A stretch of DNA of 64,000 bases from CAITSH01 sp945892985 (GTDB lineage Bacteria > Pseudomonadota > Gammaproteobacteria > Burkholderiales > SG8-39), in the NCBI GenBank assembly GCA_945892985.1, contig CAMDDU010000010.1, positions 47,675 through 111,674 on the forward strand, in the 5' to 3' direction. Both the position numbers and the translations under genes were made by a program. Positions 41,510 to 50,476 of this stretch are shown here, one piece after another. Position 1 is the first letter of the stretch, and each line of letters starts with the position of its first letter. The notes beneath the pieces are model-generated. The model searched no databases and was not told the DNA's origin. It worked only from the letters and a program-made list of their open reading frames with translations.

Positions 41510-42493
41510 ATGAGCAAAAAAAGCCTGGCTACAATCGCAGCCGTCGCCATCTTCGCCGCCACGATATTTACCGCGCCAGTCGCGGCCCAGGGCTTTCCGA
41601 GCAAGCAGGTGCGCATCACCGTGTCCTATGGCGGCGGCACCGCGCCCGACATCGTCGCGCGCCTGATGGCGGAGAAATTTCGCGAAAGCTGGGGCCAGCA
41701 GGTGCTGGTCGAAGGTCGTCCCGGCGGCGCCGGTTTTATCGCAATCGAGGCATTCAAGCGCTATGCGCCCGACGGTCACGAGCTTGCGATGCTCGATACC
41801 GGGCCGCTTGCCATCAACCCCAGTCTATTCAAGAAAATCCCCTATGATTCCGAGCGTGACCTCGTACCGGTCGGGCTGGTGTTTTACGCGCCCTTCATCG
41901 TCACGGTGGGCGCGGATAGCCCGATCAATTCAGTTAGGGAGCTGATCGCCGCCGCGCGCGCCAATCCGGGGAAAATCTCTTACGCCACCCCGGGCGTGGG
42001 CACGGTGCAGCATCTTGGCGCGGCGCAGATGGAATTCGGCAGTAATTCGCAGATGCTGCATGTTCCGTACAAGGACATGGGCCAGCTGCTGTCCTCGGTC
42101 GCCACCGGCGATGTCAGCTGGACGCTGACCACCGTGGGCTCGTCAATGTCCTTCGTGCAGGCGAAAAAGCTCAAGCTGCTGGCGGTGGCGACAAAGACGC
42201 GTCTCGCCAGTCATCCTGACCTGCCGACAGTGGAGGAATCGGGCGGCCCGGCTGGCTATGACGTGCAGTCCTGGATCGCGTTGTTCGCGCCGCGTGGCAC
42301 GCCGCCGGATGTGGTTGGCAAGATCAACCAGGAAATCCAGAAAGGCCTGCAGCAAAAGGACATGCGCGACCGCCTGCAGGCGCTGGGCCTCACGCCGGCT
42401 GGCGGCACACCGACGCAGCTGGGGCAATTGCTCGGCAACGACATCCGCCGCTGGGGCGAGGTGGTGAAACGCACCGGCGCGTCGGCTGACTGA
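41510..42493 (+). CDS. Bug/TctC-family periplasmic receptor
   Basis: A 327-residue receptor: signal peptide about 1-27 (ending APVAAQ), FPSKQVRITVSYGGGTAPD with a YGGGT loop instead of PFPPGG, APDGHELAMLDTG and HVPYKDMGQLL. An AAGGAG site lies about 8 bases before ATG 41510. It is embedded in the catabolic cluster between an NTF2-like gene and the first oxygenase, so its ligand is probably the aromatic acid degraded here (compare the Bug proteins TphC and IphC for phthalate isomers). No membrane partner is nearby. Confidence 0.9.
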   Translation: MSKKSLATIAAVAIFAATIFTAPVAAQGFPSKQVRITVSYGGGTAPDIVARLMAEKFRESWGQQVLVEGRPGGAGFIAIEAFKRYAPDGHELAMLDTGPLAINPSLFKKIPYDSERDLVPVGLVFYAPFIVTVGADSPINSVRELIAAARANPGKISYATPGVGTVQHLGAAQMEFGSNSQMLHVPYKDMGQLLSSVATGDVSWTLTTVGSSMSFVQAKKLKLLAVATKTRLASHPDLPTVEESGGPAGYDVQSWIALFAPRGTPPDVVGKINQEIQKGLQQKDMRDRLQALGLTPAGGTPTQLGQLLGNDIRRWGEVVKRTGASAD

Positions 42494-42521
42494 CGACCAC
42501 AGGATCCCGAGGAGATATCAC

Positions 42522-43871
42522 ATGCACGCAACGGCTTCCCCCCGGGTGGACAGCATGCTGGGCACGCTGTCCGCCTCAATCGCCAAGGGCCGGCTCCCGC
42601 TGTGGATCTACAACGATGCGGAGGTATTCCGGCTGGAGATGGAGCGCATTTTCGCGCGCAACTGGGTTTTCGTTGCGCACGAGTCGGAAATCCCCAGGAA
42701 CGGCGACTACGTGTCGCGCCCCATCGGCCAGGACCCGTTCATCATTGTGCGCGGAGAGGATGGCAAGATCCGCGCGCTGTTCGATTCCTGCCGCCATCGC
42801 GGCGCGCGCATCTGCCCGTCGGACCAGGGCAATGCACAGACTTTCTTCTGTCCGTATCACGGCTGGTCCTACACCACCGCCGGCGCGCTCGAAGCGGTGC
42901 CGGCCAAGACCACCGCATACCAGCATCTGAACCTCGCTGACTGGGGCCTGTTGCAGGCGCCGCGGGTGGAAATTTATCGTGGGCTGGTTTTTGCCGCGCT
43001 GACCGAGGACGTGCCGGCGCTGACCGACTACCTCGGCGATTACCGCTGGTATCTCGATACGCACCTCGCGCTCACCGAGGGCGGGCTGGAGGTGGTCGGC
43101 ACGCCGCACCGCTGGCACATCGATGCGGATTGGAAATCGGGCGCCGAGAATTTTTCCGGAGACAGTTATCACACCCAGACCCTGCACCAGTCGATTATGC
43201 GCATCGGCCTTGCGCCAAAGGCCGCCGCCGGCGCGAGTGGCGGCGTCAATGATATCCACGTCACAGAATGCAGTGGCCACGCCACCAGTATCCGGCGCAC
43301 CGATCCAGGTACCTCGCACTTTTGGGGCTATCCCAAGGATGTCGCCGCGCTGTTCCGGCAGGGCGAGCTCAGCGCCGCACAGTTCGAGCTGGCACAGCGC
43401 TCGGTGGTCCATACCGGCACGGTTTTCCCCAACCTGTCGCTGATCCACATCGGCGGCACCGACAGCGCCGACAAGCCAAACAGCGCTTACTTCAGTCTGC
43501 GCCAGTGGCAGCCCAGGGCGCCGGGTCAGCTCGAGGCCTGGAGCTGGGTGCTGGTGCCCAAGGACGCGAGCGCCGAATTCAAGGCGCGCTCATACAAGGT
43601 GGCGGTGGCCAATTTCAGCCCTTCCGGGAACTTCGAGCAGGATGACTCGGTAACTTGGAGCGGCGTTGCGCGTTCGGCGCAAAGCGTGTTCGCGCGCAAC
43701 AGCGACATGCACCTCAACTACCAGATGGGCCTGCCGGAGATGAGTACCGCGCGCCTGATGAAGGACTGGCCGGGCCCGGGGGCGGTGTATGACACGAATC
43801 TCGAGGAGGGCGTGCAGCGCACCTTCTTCAACCACTGGTGCCGCGCGATGCGCGCCGGCGCCAGGATCTGA
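42522..43871 (+). CDS. aromatic ring-hydroxylating dioxygenase alpha subunit (first pair)
   Basis: A 449-residue Rieske oxygenase alpha subunit. The [2Fe-2S] ligands are C90-x-H92 and C110-x2-H113. The mononuclear iron motif is N210...D214-x2-H217-x4-H222 in ENFSGDSYHTQTLH, as in naphthalene/biphenyl dioxygenase alpha. It would add both atoms of oxygen to a ring to make a cis-dihydrodiol. The beta subunit starts 11 bases after its stop and a dihydrodiol-dehydrogenase-like SDR follows. ATG at 42522 has GAGGAG 7-8 bases upstream. The substrate is unknown. Confidence 0.93.
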   Translation: MHATASPRVDSMLGTLSASIAKGRLPLWIYNDAEVFRLEMERIFARNWVFVAHESEIPRNGDYVSRPIGQDPFIIVRGEDGKIRALFDSCRHRGARICPSDQGNAQTFFCPYHGWSYTTAGALEAVPAKTTAYQHLNLADWGLLQAPRVEIYRGLVFAALTEDVPALTDYLGDYRWYLDTHLALTEGGLEVVGTPHRWHIDADWKSGAENFSGDSYHTQTLHQSIMRIGLAPKAAAGASGGVNDIHVTECSGHATSIRRTDPGTSHFWGYPKDVAALFRQGELSAAQFELAQRSVVHTGTVFPNLSLIHIGGTDSADKPNSAYFSLRQWQPRAPGQLEAWSWVLVPKDASAEFKARSYKVAVANFSPSGNFEQDDSVTWSGVARSAQSVFARNSDMHLNYQMGLPEMSTARLMKDWPGPGAVYDTNLEEGVQRTFFNHWCRAMRAGARI

Positions 43872-43881
43872 AGGGGCGGCC

Positions 43882-44397
43882 GTGGCGAGCGCGAAAAGCG
43901 ACATAAAGAGATTGGGCAGAGCGCAGGCGGAGGACTTTCTCTTTGCTGAGGCGGAAATCCTCGACGACTGGCGGTTGATGGAATGGCTGGACATCATCAC
44001 CGCTGATATCGATTACCGCATTCCGGTGCGCGCCACCCGCGAAGCCCCCGACGAAGCGCGCGCCTTCAGCGCTGCGGCCTTTCATATGATCGAAGACCGG
44101 GCATCGCTGGTCGCTCGCATGAAGCGACTCACCGGCGGCGGTGCATTTTCCGAATCGCCGCACTCGCGTGCGCGGCGCCACGTCTCCAATGTGCGCGTCG
44201 GTGCCGCATCGGATGGCGGGGTCGAGGTGCGCAGCAACTTGTTGTTCTTTTGGTCTCGTGAGGACTTGCAGCGGCTTGTCTCAGCGGAGCGACGCGACAC
44301 GCTGCGCATCGAGGGAGGCAGGGTGCTGCTCGCCCGGCGCACGGTGCTGCTCGATCATGTGGCACTGCCGCTGCCTAACCTTTCCATTGTGCTCTGA
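43882..44397 (+). CDS. aromatic ring-hydroxylating dioxygenase beta subunit (first pair)
   Basis: A 171-residue NTF2-fold beta subunit: AEDFLFAEAEILDDWRLMEWLDII, DIDYRIPVRATRE, HSRARRHVSNVRV and the C-terminal RTVLLDHVALPLPN. It forms a hetero-oligomer with the alpha subunit at 42522-43871 and supports structure rather than catalysis. Start is GTG 43882 with AAGGGG about 7 bases upstream. Its TGA stop overlaps the SDR start by one base (TGATG), so translation is coupled. Confidence 0.9.
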   Translation: MASAKSDIKRLGRAQAEDFLFAEAEILDDWRLMEWLDIITADIDYRIPVRATREAPDEARAFSAAAFHMIEDRASLVARMKRLTGGGAFSESPHSRARRHVSNVRVGAASDGGVEVRSNLLFFWSREDLQRLVSAERRDTLRIEGGRVLLARRTVLLDHVALPLPNLSIVL

Positions 44398-45218
44398 TGG
44401 GGGCGCTCGCGGGTAAGGTGGCGTTGATAACAGGCGGGGGCTCGGGCCTCGGCTTGGCCATTGTGCGCCGCTTTGTCGCCGAAGGCGCGCGGGTCGGCGT
44501 GATCGAGTGTGCGCAGGAGCGTGCCGCTGCGCTGTACCGGGAATTCCCCATCGAAAGTCTTTGTATCACCGTCGGTGACGTACGCAACATTGCCGACAAC
44601 CAGCGCGCGGTGGCCGAAACCTGCGCGAAATTTGGCCGGCTTGACTGCTTCGTCGGCAACGCCGGCATCTACGACAACCGCGTGCGCTTCAACGACATCG
44701 CGCCGGAGCAACTCGGCGTCGCCTTCGACGAACTGTTCGGCATCAACGTCAAAGGCTATCTGCTAGGCGCCAAGGCTGCGGCCGGGGCGCTCAAGGCCAG
44801 CCGCGGTTCGATGTTGTTCACCGCTTCGGTCTCGAGCAGCACGCCGGGCTTCGGCGGCGTGCTCTATCTTGCCGCCAAGCACGCCATCGTCGGGCTCACC
44901 AAACAACTCGCGTGGGAGCTGGCACCGGAGATCCGTGTCAATGCGGTCGCGCCCGGCTATGTGCCTTCCGACCTGCAGGGCATGCAGGCGCTGGGCCAGC
45001 AGAGTCCGCGGCGCCCGCCACCGCAGGCGGCGCAGTTGCCCTTACAGGTGCTGCCAACCGCCGAGGATTACACCGCCTATTACGTGCTGCTCGCCTCGGA
45101 AACCGGGGCGCGCACGGCCACCGGCACGGTGCTCTATGCCGACCACGGGCTTTCGGTGTTCGGCATGGACCACCCGGCGGCGTGGGGACGATCCGGGGCG
45201 GGCGATGCGCCAGCCTAG
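44397..45218 (+). CDS. SDR-family cis-dihydrodiol dehydrogenase-like protein
   Basis: A 273-residue SDR with TGGGSGLG (12-19), GNAG (87-90) and catalytic Ser144, Tyr157, Lys161. It has the N-terminal and C-terminal pattern of NahB/BphB-type cis-dihydrodiol dehydrogenases. It is translationally coupled to the first dioxygenase pair and would re-aromatise the diol to a catechol, giving the substrate of the extradiol enzyme at 39022. Its TAG stop (45216-45218) coincides with the left boundary of the IS630 element. Removing the element would still leave TAG, because the flanking base after the right-hand TA is G. Confidence 0.88.
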   Translation: MGALAGKVALITGGGSGLGLAIVRRFVAEGARVGVIECAQERAAALYREFPIESLCITVGDVRNIADNQRAVAETCAKFGRLDCFVGNAGIYDNRVRFNDIAPEQLGVAFDELFGINVKGYLLGAKAAAGALKASRGSMLFTASVSSSTPGFGGVLYLAAKHAIVGLTKQLAWELAPEIRVNAVAPGYVPSDLQGMQALGQQSPRRPPPQAAQLPLQVLPTAEDYTAYYVLLASETGARTATGTVLYADHGLSVFGMDHPAAWGRSGAGDAPA

Positions 45219-46303
45219 TGTCGTGAGTCTGAAATGCGTTTACAAAATCTGGCGAGGCTGTCGAGAATTTCATCAGCGGACTTGGACCAGACAAAGGGTT
45301 TTGATTGCTGGTTATGAAAATCGAGGTACTGACGGATGGCGTTCTCCAATTGCACGGTACTCCGATGCGTGCCGCGTTTGATTTGTCGCTGACTGAGGGT
45401 GGCAAACCAGCGCTCAACCTGGTTGAGCCAGGAACTGGAGGTGGGGATGAAATGGACATGAAAGCGCGGATGGCGCGCAAACCAGGCGCGCACGGTCGGG
45501 GTTTTGTGAGTGCCGTAGTTGTCCATCACCAGATGCACGTCCAAAGCAGCGGGAACGCGGGCCTCGATGGTGCGCAGAAACTGGAGAAACTCCTTGCTGC
45601 GGTGCCGGCGATGCAATTCACCGATCACCTTACCGCTGGCGATATCGAGTGCGGCAAACAGTGTGGTGGTGCCGTGACGCATATAGTCATGGGTACGCCG
45701 CTGCGGCAGCCCCGGAGCCATCGGCAGGATCGGCTGGGTGCGGTCCAGCGCCTGAATCTGGCTCTTCTCATCCACGCACAGCACCATCGCCTTGAGCGGC
45801 GGGTCAAGGTACAGCCCGACGATGTCACGCACCTTCTCAATGAACAACGGATCGGTGGACAGCTTGAAGGTCTCGGACCGATGCGGTTGCAACCCGAACG
45901 CGCGCCAAACTCGTCCCACGGTGCTCTGGGAAAGCCCCAGCTTTGCCGCCATCAGGCGCGTACTCCAGTGGGTTGCGCCGCGCGGCAGCTGGTTGAGCGT
46001 GGTGGCGATCAGCTTCTCAATCCGGGCATCGTCAATCTTGCGCGGAGCACCCGGACGTGGCTCGTCGAGCAAACCGTCCACCCGACGCTCGACAAACCGG
46101 CTGCGCCACTTGCCCACTGTTTGGGGCGTGACTCGCAGCTGCTTGGCCACTTCGCTGTTGGCGGCCCCTTGCGCACTGGCCAGTACAATTCGCGAGCGCA
46201 ACGCCAGCGCCTGGCTGGTCTTGTGCCGCCGCGTCCATTCAGTCAGTTGGTTGGTCTCAGTCACGCTCAGTACCAGTTTTGCAAGTTGCCGTCCGCGTTT
46301 CAT
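45215..46303 (-). CDS. IS630-family transposase
   Basis: A 362-residue transposase with an N-terminal HTH region (about 28-80), a second HTH (WSTRLMAAKLGLSQSTVGRVW), then the DDE domain: LCVDEKSQIQALDR (first Asp), HLVMDNYGTHK (second Asp) and WLNQVERWFATLSQRQIKRG (Glu). It excises and inserts the element at TA dinucleotides. Its stop codon (TAG on the minus strand, plus-strand CTA at 45215-45217) is made from the target TA plus one host base. The gene looks intact; it lies antisense to the catabolic operon. Confidence 0.93.
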   Translation of the reverse strand: MKRGRQLAKLVLSVTETNQLTEWTRRHKTSQALALRSRIVLASAQGAANSEVAKQLRVTPQTVGKWRSRFVERRVDGLLDEPRPGAPRKIDDARIEKLIATTLNQLPRGATHWSTRLMAAKLGLSQSTVGRVWRAFGLQPHRSETFKLSTDPLFIEKVRDIVGLYLDPPLKAMVLCVDEKSQIQALDRTQPILPMAPGLPQRRTHDYMRHGTTTLFAALDIASGKVIGELHRRHRSKEFLQFLRTIEARVPAALDVHLVMDNYGTHKTPTVRAWFARHPRFHVHFIPTSSSWLNQVERWFATLSQRQIKRGTHRSTVQLENAIRQYLDFHNQQSKPFVWSKSADEILDSLARFCKRISDSRH

Positions 46304-46379
46304 ATGCCCCTCCCGTTGTCTACTCTACATAAGACAACGCAAGGCAATAAATGTTTAATGAATTAAAGACTCATAACAC
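45218..46379 (-). mobile_element. IS630-family insertion sequence (about 1162 bp)
   Basis: The ends are inverted repeats: left GTGTCGTGAGTCTGAAAT, and right, read inward, GTGTTATGAGTCTTTAAT. They are flanked by TA at 45216-45217 and 46380-46381, as expected of the IS630/Tc1 group that duplicates TA. It separates the SDR gene from the second oxygenase pair of the same orientation. An insertion at the very stop codon leaves both neighbours intact but may impair read-through transcription. Confidence 0.9.
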
Positions 46380-46435
46380 TAGGGGGCTTCGTTGAATTGC
46401 ATCCACCTTAAGGTATTCAGGCAAGGAGTGGCACC

Positions 46436-47782
46436 ATGAGTTCGCCTAAAAGTCTCGACCCGGATCTGCCAGACTTCCTGTTCGACATCGAGGAGGACCT
46501 GCGCCAAGGCCTGCTGCCCGCGCAGATCTACAACAACCAGAAAATTTACGAGCTGGAGATGCGGCGCATCTTTGCCCGTTGCTGGGTGTTCATCGGCCAC
46601 GAGACCGAGATACCCAATCCGGGAGACTACGCTTCGCGCAAGATCGGCGAAGACCCTTTCATTTTTGTTCGCGGAGAGGACGGCGTTATTCGCGTGCTGT
46701 TCAACGGCTGCCGTCATCGCGGCGGCCAGGTGTGCCTGGACGAATCGGGCAACGCGGACAGCTTTACCTGTCCCTTGCACGGCTGGAGCTATAAGACCAG
46801 CGGCGAGCTCGAGGGTGTGCCTTCGAAAAGCGAGGGCTACCGCAAGCTCGATTTCAAGGACTGGGGCCTGATCTCGGCGCCGCACACTGCCAACTACCAC
46901 GGCCTGGTGTTCGCCAGCCTCGACCCGGACGCAAAGCCCTTCGAGGACTATCTGGGCAAGTTTCGCTGGTACCTCGACATCCAGTTGTTGCTGACCAAGG
47001 GCGGCATGGAGATCTTGGGCGAGCCGCACCGCTGGGTGGTGAACGCGAACTGGAAATCCGGCGCGGAAAATTTCACCGGCGACAGTTCGCACACGCCGAT
47101 GACGCACCGCTCCATCCTGGGCCTCAAGATCATTAATCCGGCGGTGGCGAATTCGCCGAACAAGAAGCACGGCCTGCATGTGCACGATTGCGATGGACAC
47201 GCCATCAGTATCCGCCAGCTCGAGCCGGGCAAGATCGCGTTCTGGGACTACCCCGAGGAGGTCACCCGGCATTTCGGGACGCAAAGCCTGAGTCAGGACC
47301 AGGTTGACCTTGCCGCGCGCGGCCTCGTTCATGACGGCACGGTGTTTCCGAATTTCTCTTTCATCCACATCGGTCTTTCCGACAGCGAGGACAAGGCACC
47401 CGCAGGTTTTCTGTCGGTTCGCGTCTGGCAACCAAGGGGCGCCGGAAAAATGGAAATATGGAGCTGGATACTCGCGCCCAAGGAGGCGTCCGATAGTTAC
47501 AAGCGCCGTGGATACCGGGTCGGCATGAGCAGCTTCAGTCCGTCCGGAAGTTTTGAGCAGGATGATGTGGTGTTGTGGCCGATGGTTGCACGCACGGGCG
47601 GTACGGTGTTCGCCGACAAGGTGCGCATGAAATACAACTTCCAGATGGGCCTCCGCGACATGGGTAGCACGCCACCAATGACGGATTTTCCCGGTCCGGG
47701 CGAGGTCATGCCGACCGCGGTCGGCGAGTGCGGGCCGCGGACATTTCACCGTTCCTGGCACCGCTGGATGACCCGCGCATGA
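46436..47782 (+). CDS. aromatic ring-hydroxylating dioxygenase alpha subunit (second pair)
   Basis: A 448-residue alpha subunit, clearly paralogous to the one at 42522. Rieske ligands are C92-x-H94 and C112-x2-H115; the mononuclear iron motif is N212...D216-x2-H219-x4-H224 in ENFTGDSSHTPMTH. AAGGAG stands 8-9 bases before ATG 46436. The last base pairs overlap the beta subunit start by 4 (ATGA). The presence of a phthalate-type dihydrodiol dehydrogenase and decarboxylase downstream suggests that this pair attacks a phthalate-like dicarboxylic acid. That is inference, as classical phthalate dioxygenase is of another type. Confidence 0.93.
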   Translation: MSSPKSLDPDLPDFLFDIEEDLRQGLLPAQIYNNQKIYELEMRRIFARCWVFIGHETEIPNPGDYASRKIGEDPFIFVRGEDGVIRVLFNGCRHRGGQVCLDESGNADSFTCPLHGWSYKTSGELEGVPSKSEGYRKLDFKDWGLISAPHTANYHGLVFASLDPDAKPFEDYLGKFRWYLDIQLLLTKGGMEILGEPHRWVVNANWKSGAENFTGDSSHTPMTHRSILGLKIINPAVANSPNKKHGLHVHDCDGHAISIRQLEPGKIAFWDYPEEVTRHFGTQSLSQDQVDLAARGLVHDGTVFPNFSFIHIGLSDSEDKAPAGFLSVRVWQPRGAGKMEIWSWILAPKEASDSYKRRGYRVGMSSFSPSGSFEQDDVVLWPMVARTGGTVFADKVRMKYNFQMGLRDMGSTPPMTDFPGPGEVMPTAVGECGPRTFHRSWHRWMTRA

Positions 47783-48324
47783 AGAAATTGGACATCAATC
47801 AGACGGCAGACGATCGCATAGAAAAGGAATGTACGGCCTTCCTGTACCGTGAGGCTGAATTGCTCGATGCCTGGGAGCTGCATGCGTGGCTGAAACTGCT
47901 CACGCCCGACATCGACTACCGCATCCCTGTGCGCACAACGCGCATGAAAAAAGACGGCGATGGCATCAGCAAGCGCGCATTTATTCTTGAAGAAGACATG
48001 GGCTCGCTGACGCTTCGCGTCAAACGCCTCGATTCAGATTATGCGTGGTCGGAGAATCCGCGCAGTCGCACCCGTCGCATGGTGGCCAACATTCGCGTGT
48101 CGCCGTGTGCTGCCGAGGGCGAGACGGCAGGTGCGAAGCTGTGGCAGGTGCGTAGCAATGTCGCAGTCTATATCCATCGCGGGGACGAGGCGCAGCCGGT
48201 GGTGCTTACCGGCGAGCGCCAGGATCAGTTACAGCAGTCAGGCGCCACTTGGCTGCTGCACAAGCGCCTCGTGCTGCTCGACACCACGGTGTTGGGCATG
48301 GATGCGTTCTCTATTTTTATCTGA
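47779..48324 (+). CDS. aromatic ring-hydroxylating dioxygenase beta subunit (second pair)
   Basis: A 181-residue beta subunit with the family layout: ECTAFLYREAELLDAWELHAW, DIDYRIPVRTTR, NPRSRTRRMVANIRV, QVRSNVAVYIHRG and KRLVLLDTTVLGMDAFSIF. It pairs with the alpha subunit at 46436-47782, whose TGA overlaps its ATG by 4 bases. The residues MKKLDINQTADDR begin the protein; a longer frame upstream only overlaps the alpha gene. It is more distant from the beta subunit at 43882, so the two pairs are unlikely to be a very recent duplication. Confidence 0.9.
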   Translation: MKKLDINQTADDRIEKECTAFLYREAELLDAWELHAWLKLLTPDIDYRIPVRTTRMKKDGDGISKRAFILEEDMGSLTLRVKRLDSDYAWSENPRSRTRRMVANIRVSPCAAEGETAGAKLWQVRSNVAVYIHRGDEAQPVVLTGERQDQLQQSGATWLLHKRLVLLDTTVLGMDAFSIFI

Positions 48325-48384
48325 TGCGACAAGGATAAACCGCGGCAGGGACTGCCACACAAAAAATGAAGGAGGCATGAGCAA

Positions 48385-49380
48385 ATGAAACTGGCCATGA
48401 AACTGAACATATCGCGAAGGATCGCGCTGGCGCTTTGCGCGGCGGCGGCGATGATACTTGCAATACCTGCGGCGCAGGCGCAGCAATATCCGGAGCGTCC
48501 CATCCGCTTTGTGCTGGGCTACGCCGCCGGCGGCGGCCCCGATGTTACCGCGCGCGTTACTGCGCAGCACATGTCGCAGTTGCTCGGCCAATCAGTGATC
48601 GTCGAGAACCGCCTGGGCGCGGGTGGCGTTGTCGCCAGTCAGGCTGTGCTGGGCGCGCCTGCGGACGGGTACACGCTTTTGATCGGAGAGACTGGTCAGC
48701 TTGGCATCGTGCCACACCTGATCAAAGGCCTCAATTTTGACCCGCTGAAAGATTTTGTCCCGGTCGGGCTGATTTCCATCCAGCCGCTGCTGATCGCCTC
48801 AAGCGCGAAATCGGGCATACAAACCCTGCAGCAAATGATCGCTGAAGCCAGGGCCAATCCGGGCAAGCTCACCTACGGCTCCTCGGGCATAGGCACGCTG
48901 CATCACCTGGTCATGGAAATACTCAAGGCCGATCTCGGCATAGACATCACGCACATCCCCTACAAGGGAAGTGGCCAGTCGGTGCCTGCCCTGCTTGCTG
49001 GCGACGTGCCGCTGCTCGTTACCGGAATACCCGTGATTACTCCACACGCCAAAACCGGCAAGGCGCATTTGCTGGCGGTGACATCGGGCGAACGTTCGGA
49101 ATTCGCACTCGAAGTGCCTTCCATCTCCGATGCAGTCAAGGGATTCGAATTTGCCGCCGAAGTTGGCTTGCTGGCGCCGGTTGGCACGCCTCCGGCGGTC
49201 ATCAAGAAGCTGTCCGAAACGCTCAGGCTCGCGATGCAGAACAAAGAATTGCTGGCGCGCTTCAATCAGGCTGGCTTGACGCCAAAATACACCACGCCCG
49301 AAGCCTACGCCGATTTGTTGCGCAAAAATTACCAGCTCTACGAGAAAGCCGTCAGGGTTGCCAAGGTTCCGGCGAACTAG
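48385..49380 (+). CDS. Bug/TctC-family periplasmic receptor
   Basis: A 331-residue receptor with a signal peptide (about 1-33, ending AAQAQ), YPERPIRFVLGYAAGGGPD, APADGYTLLIGE and HIPYKGSGQSV. The GYAAGGG loop differs from the PFPPGG of other copies. The ATG at 48385 follows a GGAGG sequence by about 9 bases. It is the second Bug gene inside the aromatic cluster, placed right after the second oxygenase pair, which suggests a distinct aromatic ligand for each oxygenase. Confidence 0.92.
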   Translation: MKLAMKLNISRRIALALCAAAAMILAIPAAQAQQYPERPIRFVLGYAAGGGPDVTARVTAQHMSQLLGQSVIVENRLGAGGVVASQAVLGAPADGYTLLIGETGQLGIVPHLIKGLNFDPLKDFVPVGLISIQPLLIASSAKSGIQTLQQMIAEARANPGKLTYGSSGIGTLHHLVMEILKADLGIDITHIPYKGSGQSVPALLAGDVPLLVTGIPVITPHAKTGKAHLLAVTSGERSEFALEVPSISDAVKGFEFAAEVGLLAPVGTPPAVIKKLSETLRLAMQNKELLARFNQAGLTPKYTTPEAYADLLRKNYQLYEKAVRVAKVPAN

Positions 49381-49456
49381 CCGCCATTGGGGCGTGCATA
49401 ATATCGCTGACCCAGCGTACACGGACCGATCAATGTCGTTCATGGAGCATCGTTAA

Positions 49457-50461
49457 GTGAGTAGACTGCAACTGAGTTATGCTGGGCACCTGTCTGACCG
49501 CGTGCAGGATTTGTACTATGGCGCCGTTAAGCCGGCGGCCATCGACCTGCAGTTCCTGCCTCTGCAGCCCTTTCAGGCCTTCAAAAGACTGCTCGCAGGC
49601 GAGTTCCATTGTGGTGAGATGTCTTTCTCGACCTGGGTGATCAAGATGGCACAGGCCAAGGCCACAGGTGAGACCCTACCCTTTGTCGCTCTTCCGGTAT
49701 TTCCGTCGCGCACCTTCCGCCACAACGCGATTTACGTTAACCGCAAGGCGGGCATCAAGGGGCCGCAAGACCTGGCCGGGCGCCTGGTCGGCGTGCCCGA
49801 ATTCCAGATGACTGCTGCGGTCTGGGCGCGCGGCATGCTGCAGCACGAATACGGCGTCAAACCCAAAGACATGCGCTGGGTCACAGGCGGATTAAAAGAC
49901 CCCGGCCGCACGCCGATGATGGACATCGCGATTCCCGGTCTCGATATCCGGCACGAATCGGTGAAAACCCTCAATGACATGCTGATGAGCGGTGAAATTG
50001 ACGCGCTGATTGCGCCGCAACTGCACCCGGGCATACGCGACGGGCGGCCCGAAGTGGGTTATTTGTTCGAAGACCCGGCGGCAGCGGCACGCGCCTATTA
50101 CGCCAAGACGCGATTGTTCCCGCTGATGCACGTGGTGGTGGTGCGCCGCGACGTGCACGAGCGCAACCCCTGGGTGGCGATTAGCCTGTATCAGGCTTTT
50201 TGCCAGGCTAAGGACAACGCGCTGGCGCGGCTTGAAGTCGAGGAGCCGCCGCCGGTGTCGCTTCCCTGGATTTACGACTACAGCGAATCCATACGTGCCT
50301 TGATGGGCCGCGACTACTGGCCTTACGGTGTGGAGAAAAATCGACGTGAAATCGAGGCTTTGTGCCAGTACACCTGGGAGCAGGGTCTGGTCTCGGTCAA
50401 AGCGGAGGTCGCCGATTTGTTCGCGCCGAATGTCCTCAACCTCGCCGAATACCGGCTTTAG
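49457..50461 (+). CDS. 4,5-dihydroxyphthalate decarboxylase-like protein
   Basis: A 334-residue protein resembling Pht5/OphC. It has a periplasmic-binding-protein (NMT1-like) fold but no signal peptide, as expected for this cytoplasmic decarboxylase family: FQAFKRLLAGEFHCGEMSFS, LPVFPSRTFRHNAIYVN, GRLVGVPEFQMTAAVWARG, EIDALIAPQLHPG. In phthalate degradation it turns 4,5-dihydroxyphthalate into protocatechuate. The start is GTG 49457 with GGAG about 9 bases upstream. The phthalate-dihydrodiol dehydrogenase-like gene follows after 15 bases, exactly the partner expected. Confidence 0.85.
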   Translation: MSRLQLSYAGHLSDRVQDLYYGAVKPAAIDLQFLPLQPFQAFKRLLAGEFHCGEMSFSTWVIKMAQAKATGETLPFVALPVFPSRTFRHNAIYVNRKAGIKGPQDLAGRLVGVPEFQMTAAVWARGMLQHEYGVKPKDMRWVTGGLKDPGRTPMMDIAIPGLDIRHESVKTLNDMLMSGEIDALIAPQLHPGIRDGRPEVGYLFEDPAAAARAYYAKTRLFPLMHVVVVRRDVHERNPWVAISLYQAFCQAKDNALARLEVEEPPPVSLPWIYDYSESIRALMGRDYWPYGVEKNRREIEALCQYTWEQGLVSVKAEVADLFAPNVLNLAEYRL

Positions 50462-50476
50462 GCGCAGGCGACCCGG

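Noticed and set aside
46379..47761. 460-codon minus-strand frame opposite the second oxygenase alpha subunit
   Set aside because: The plus strand carries complete Rieske and iron motifs; this frame is a mirror artefact.
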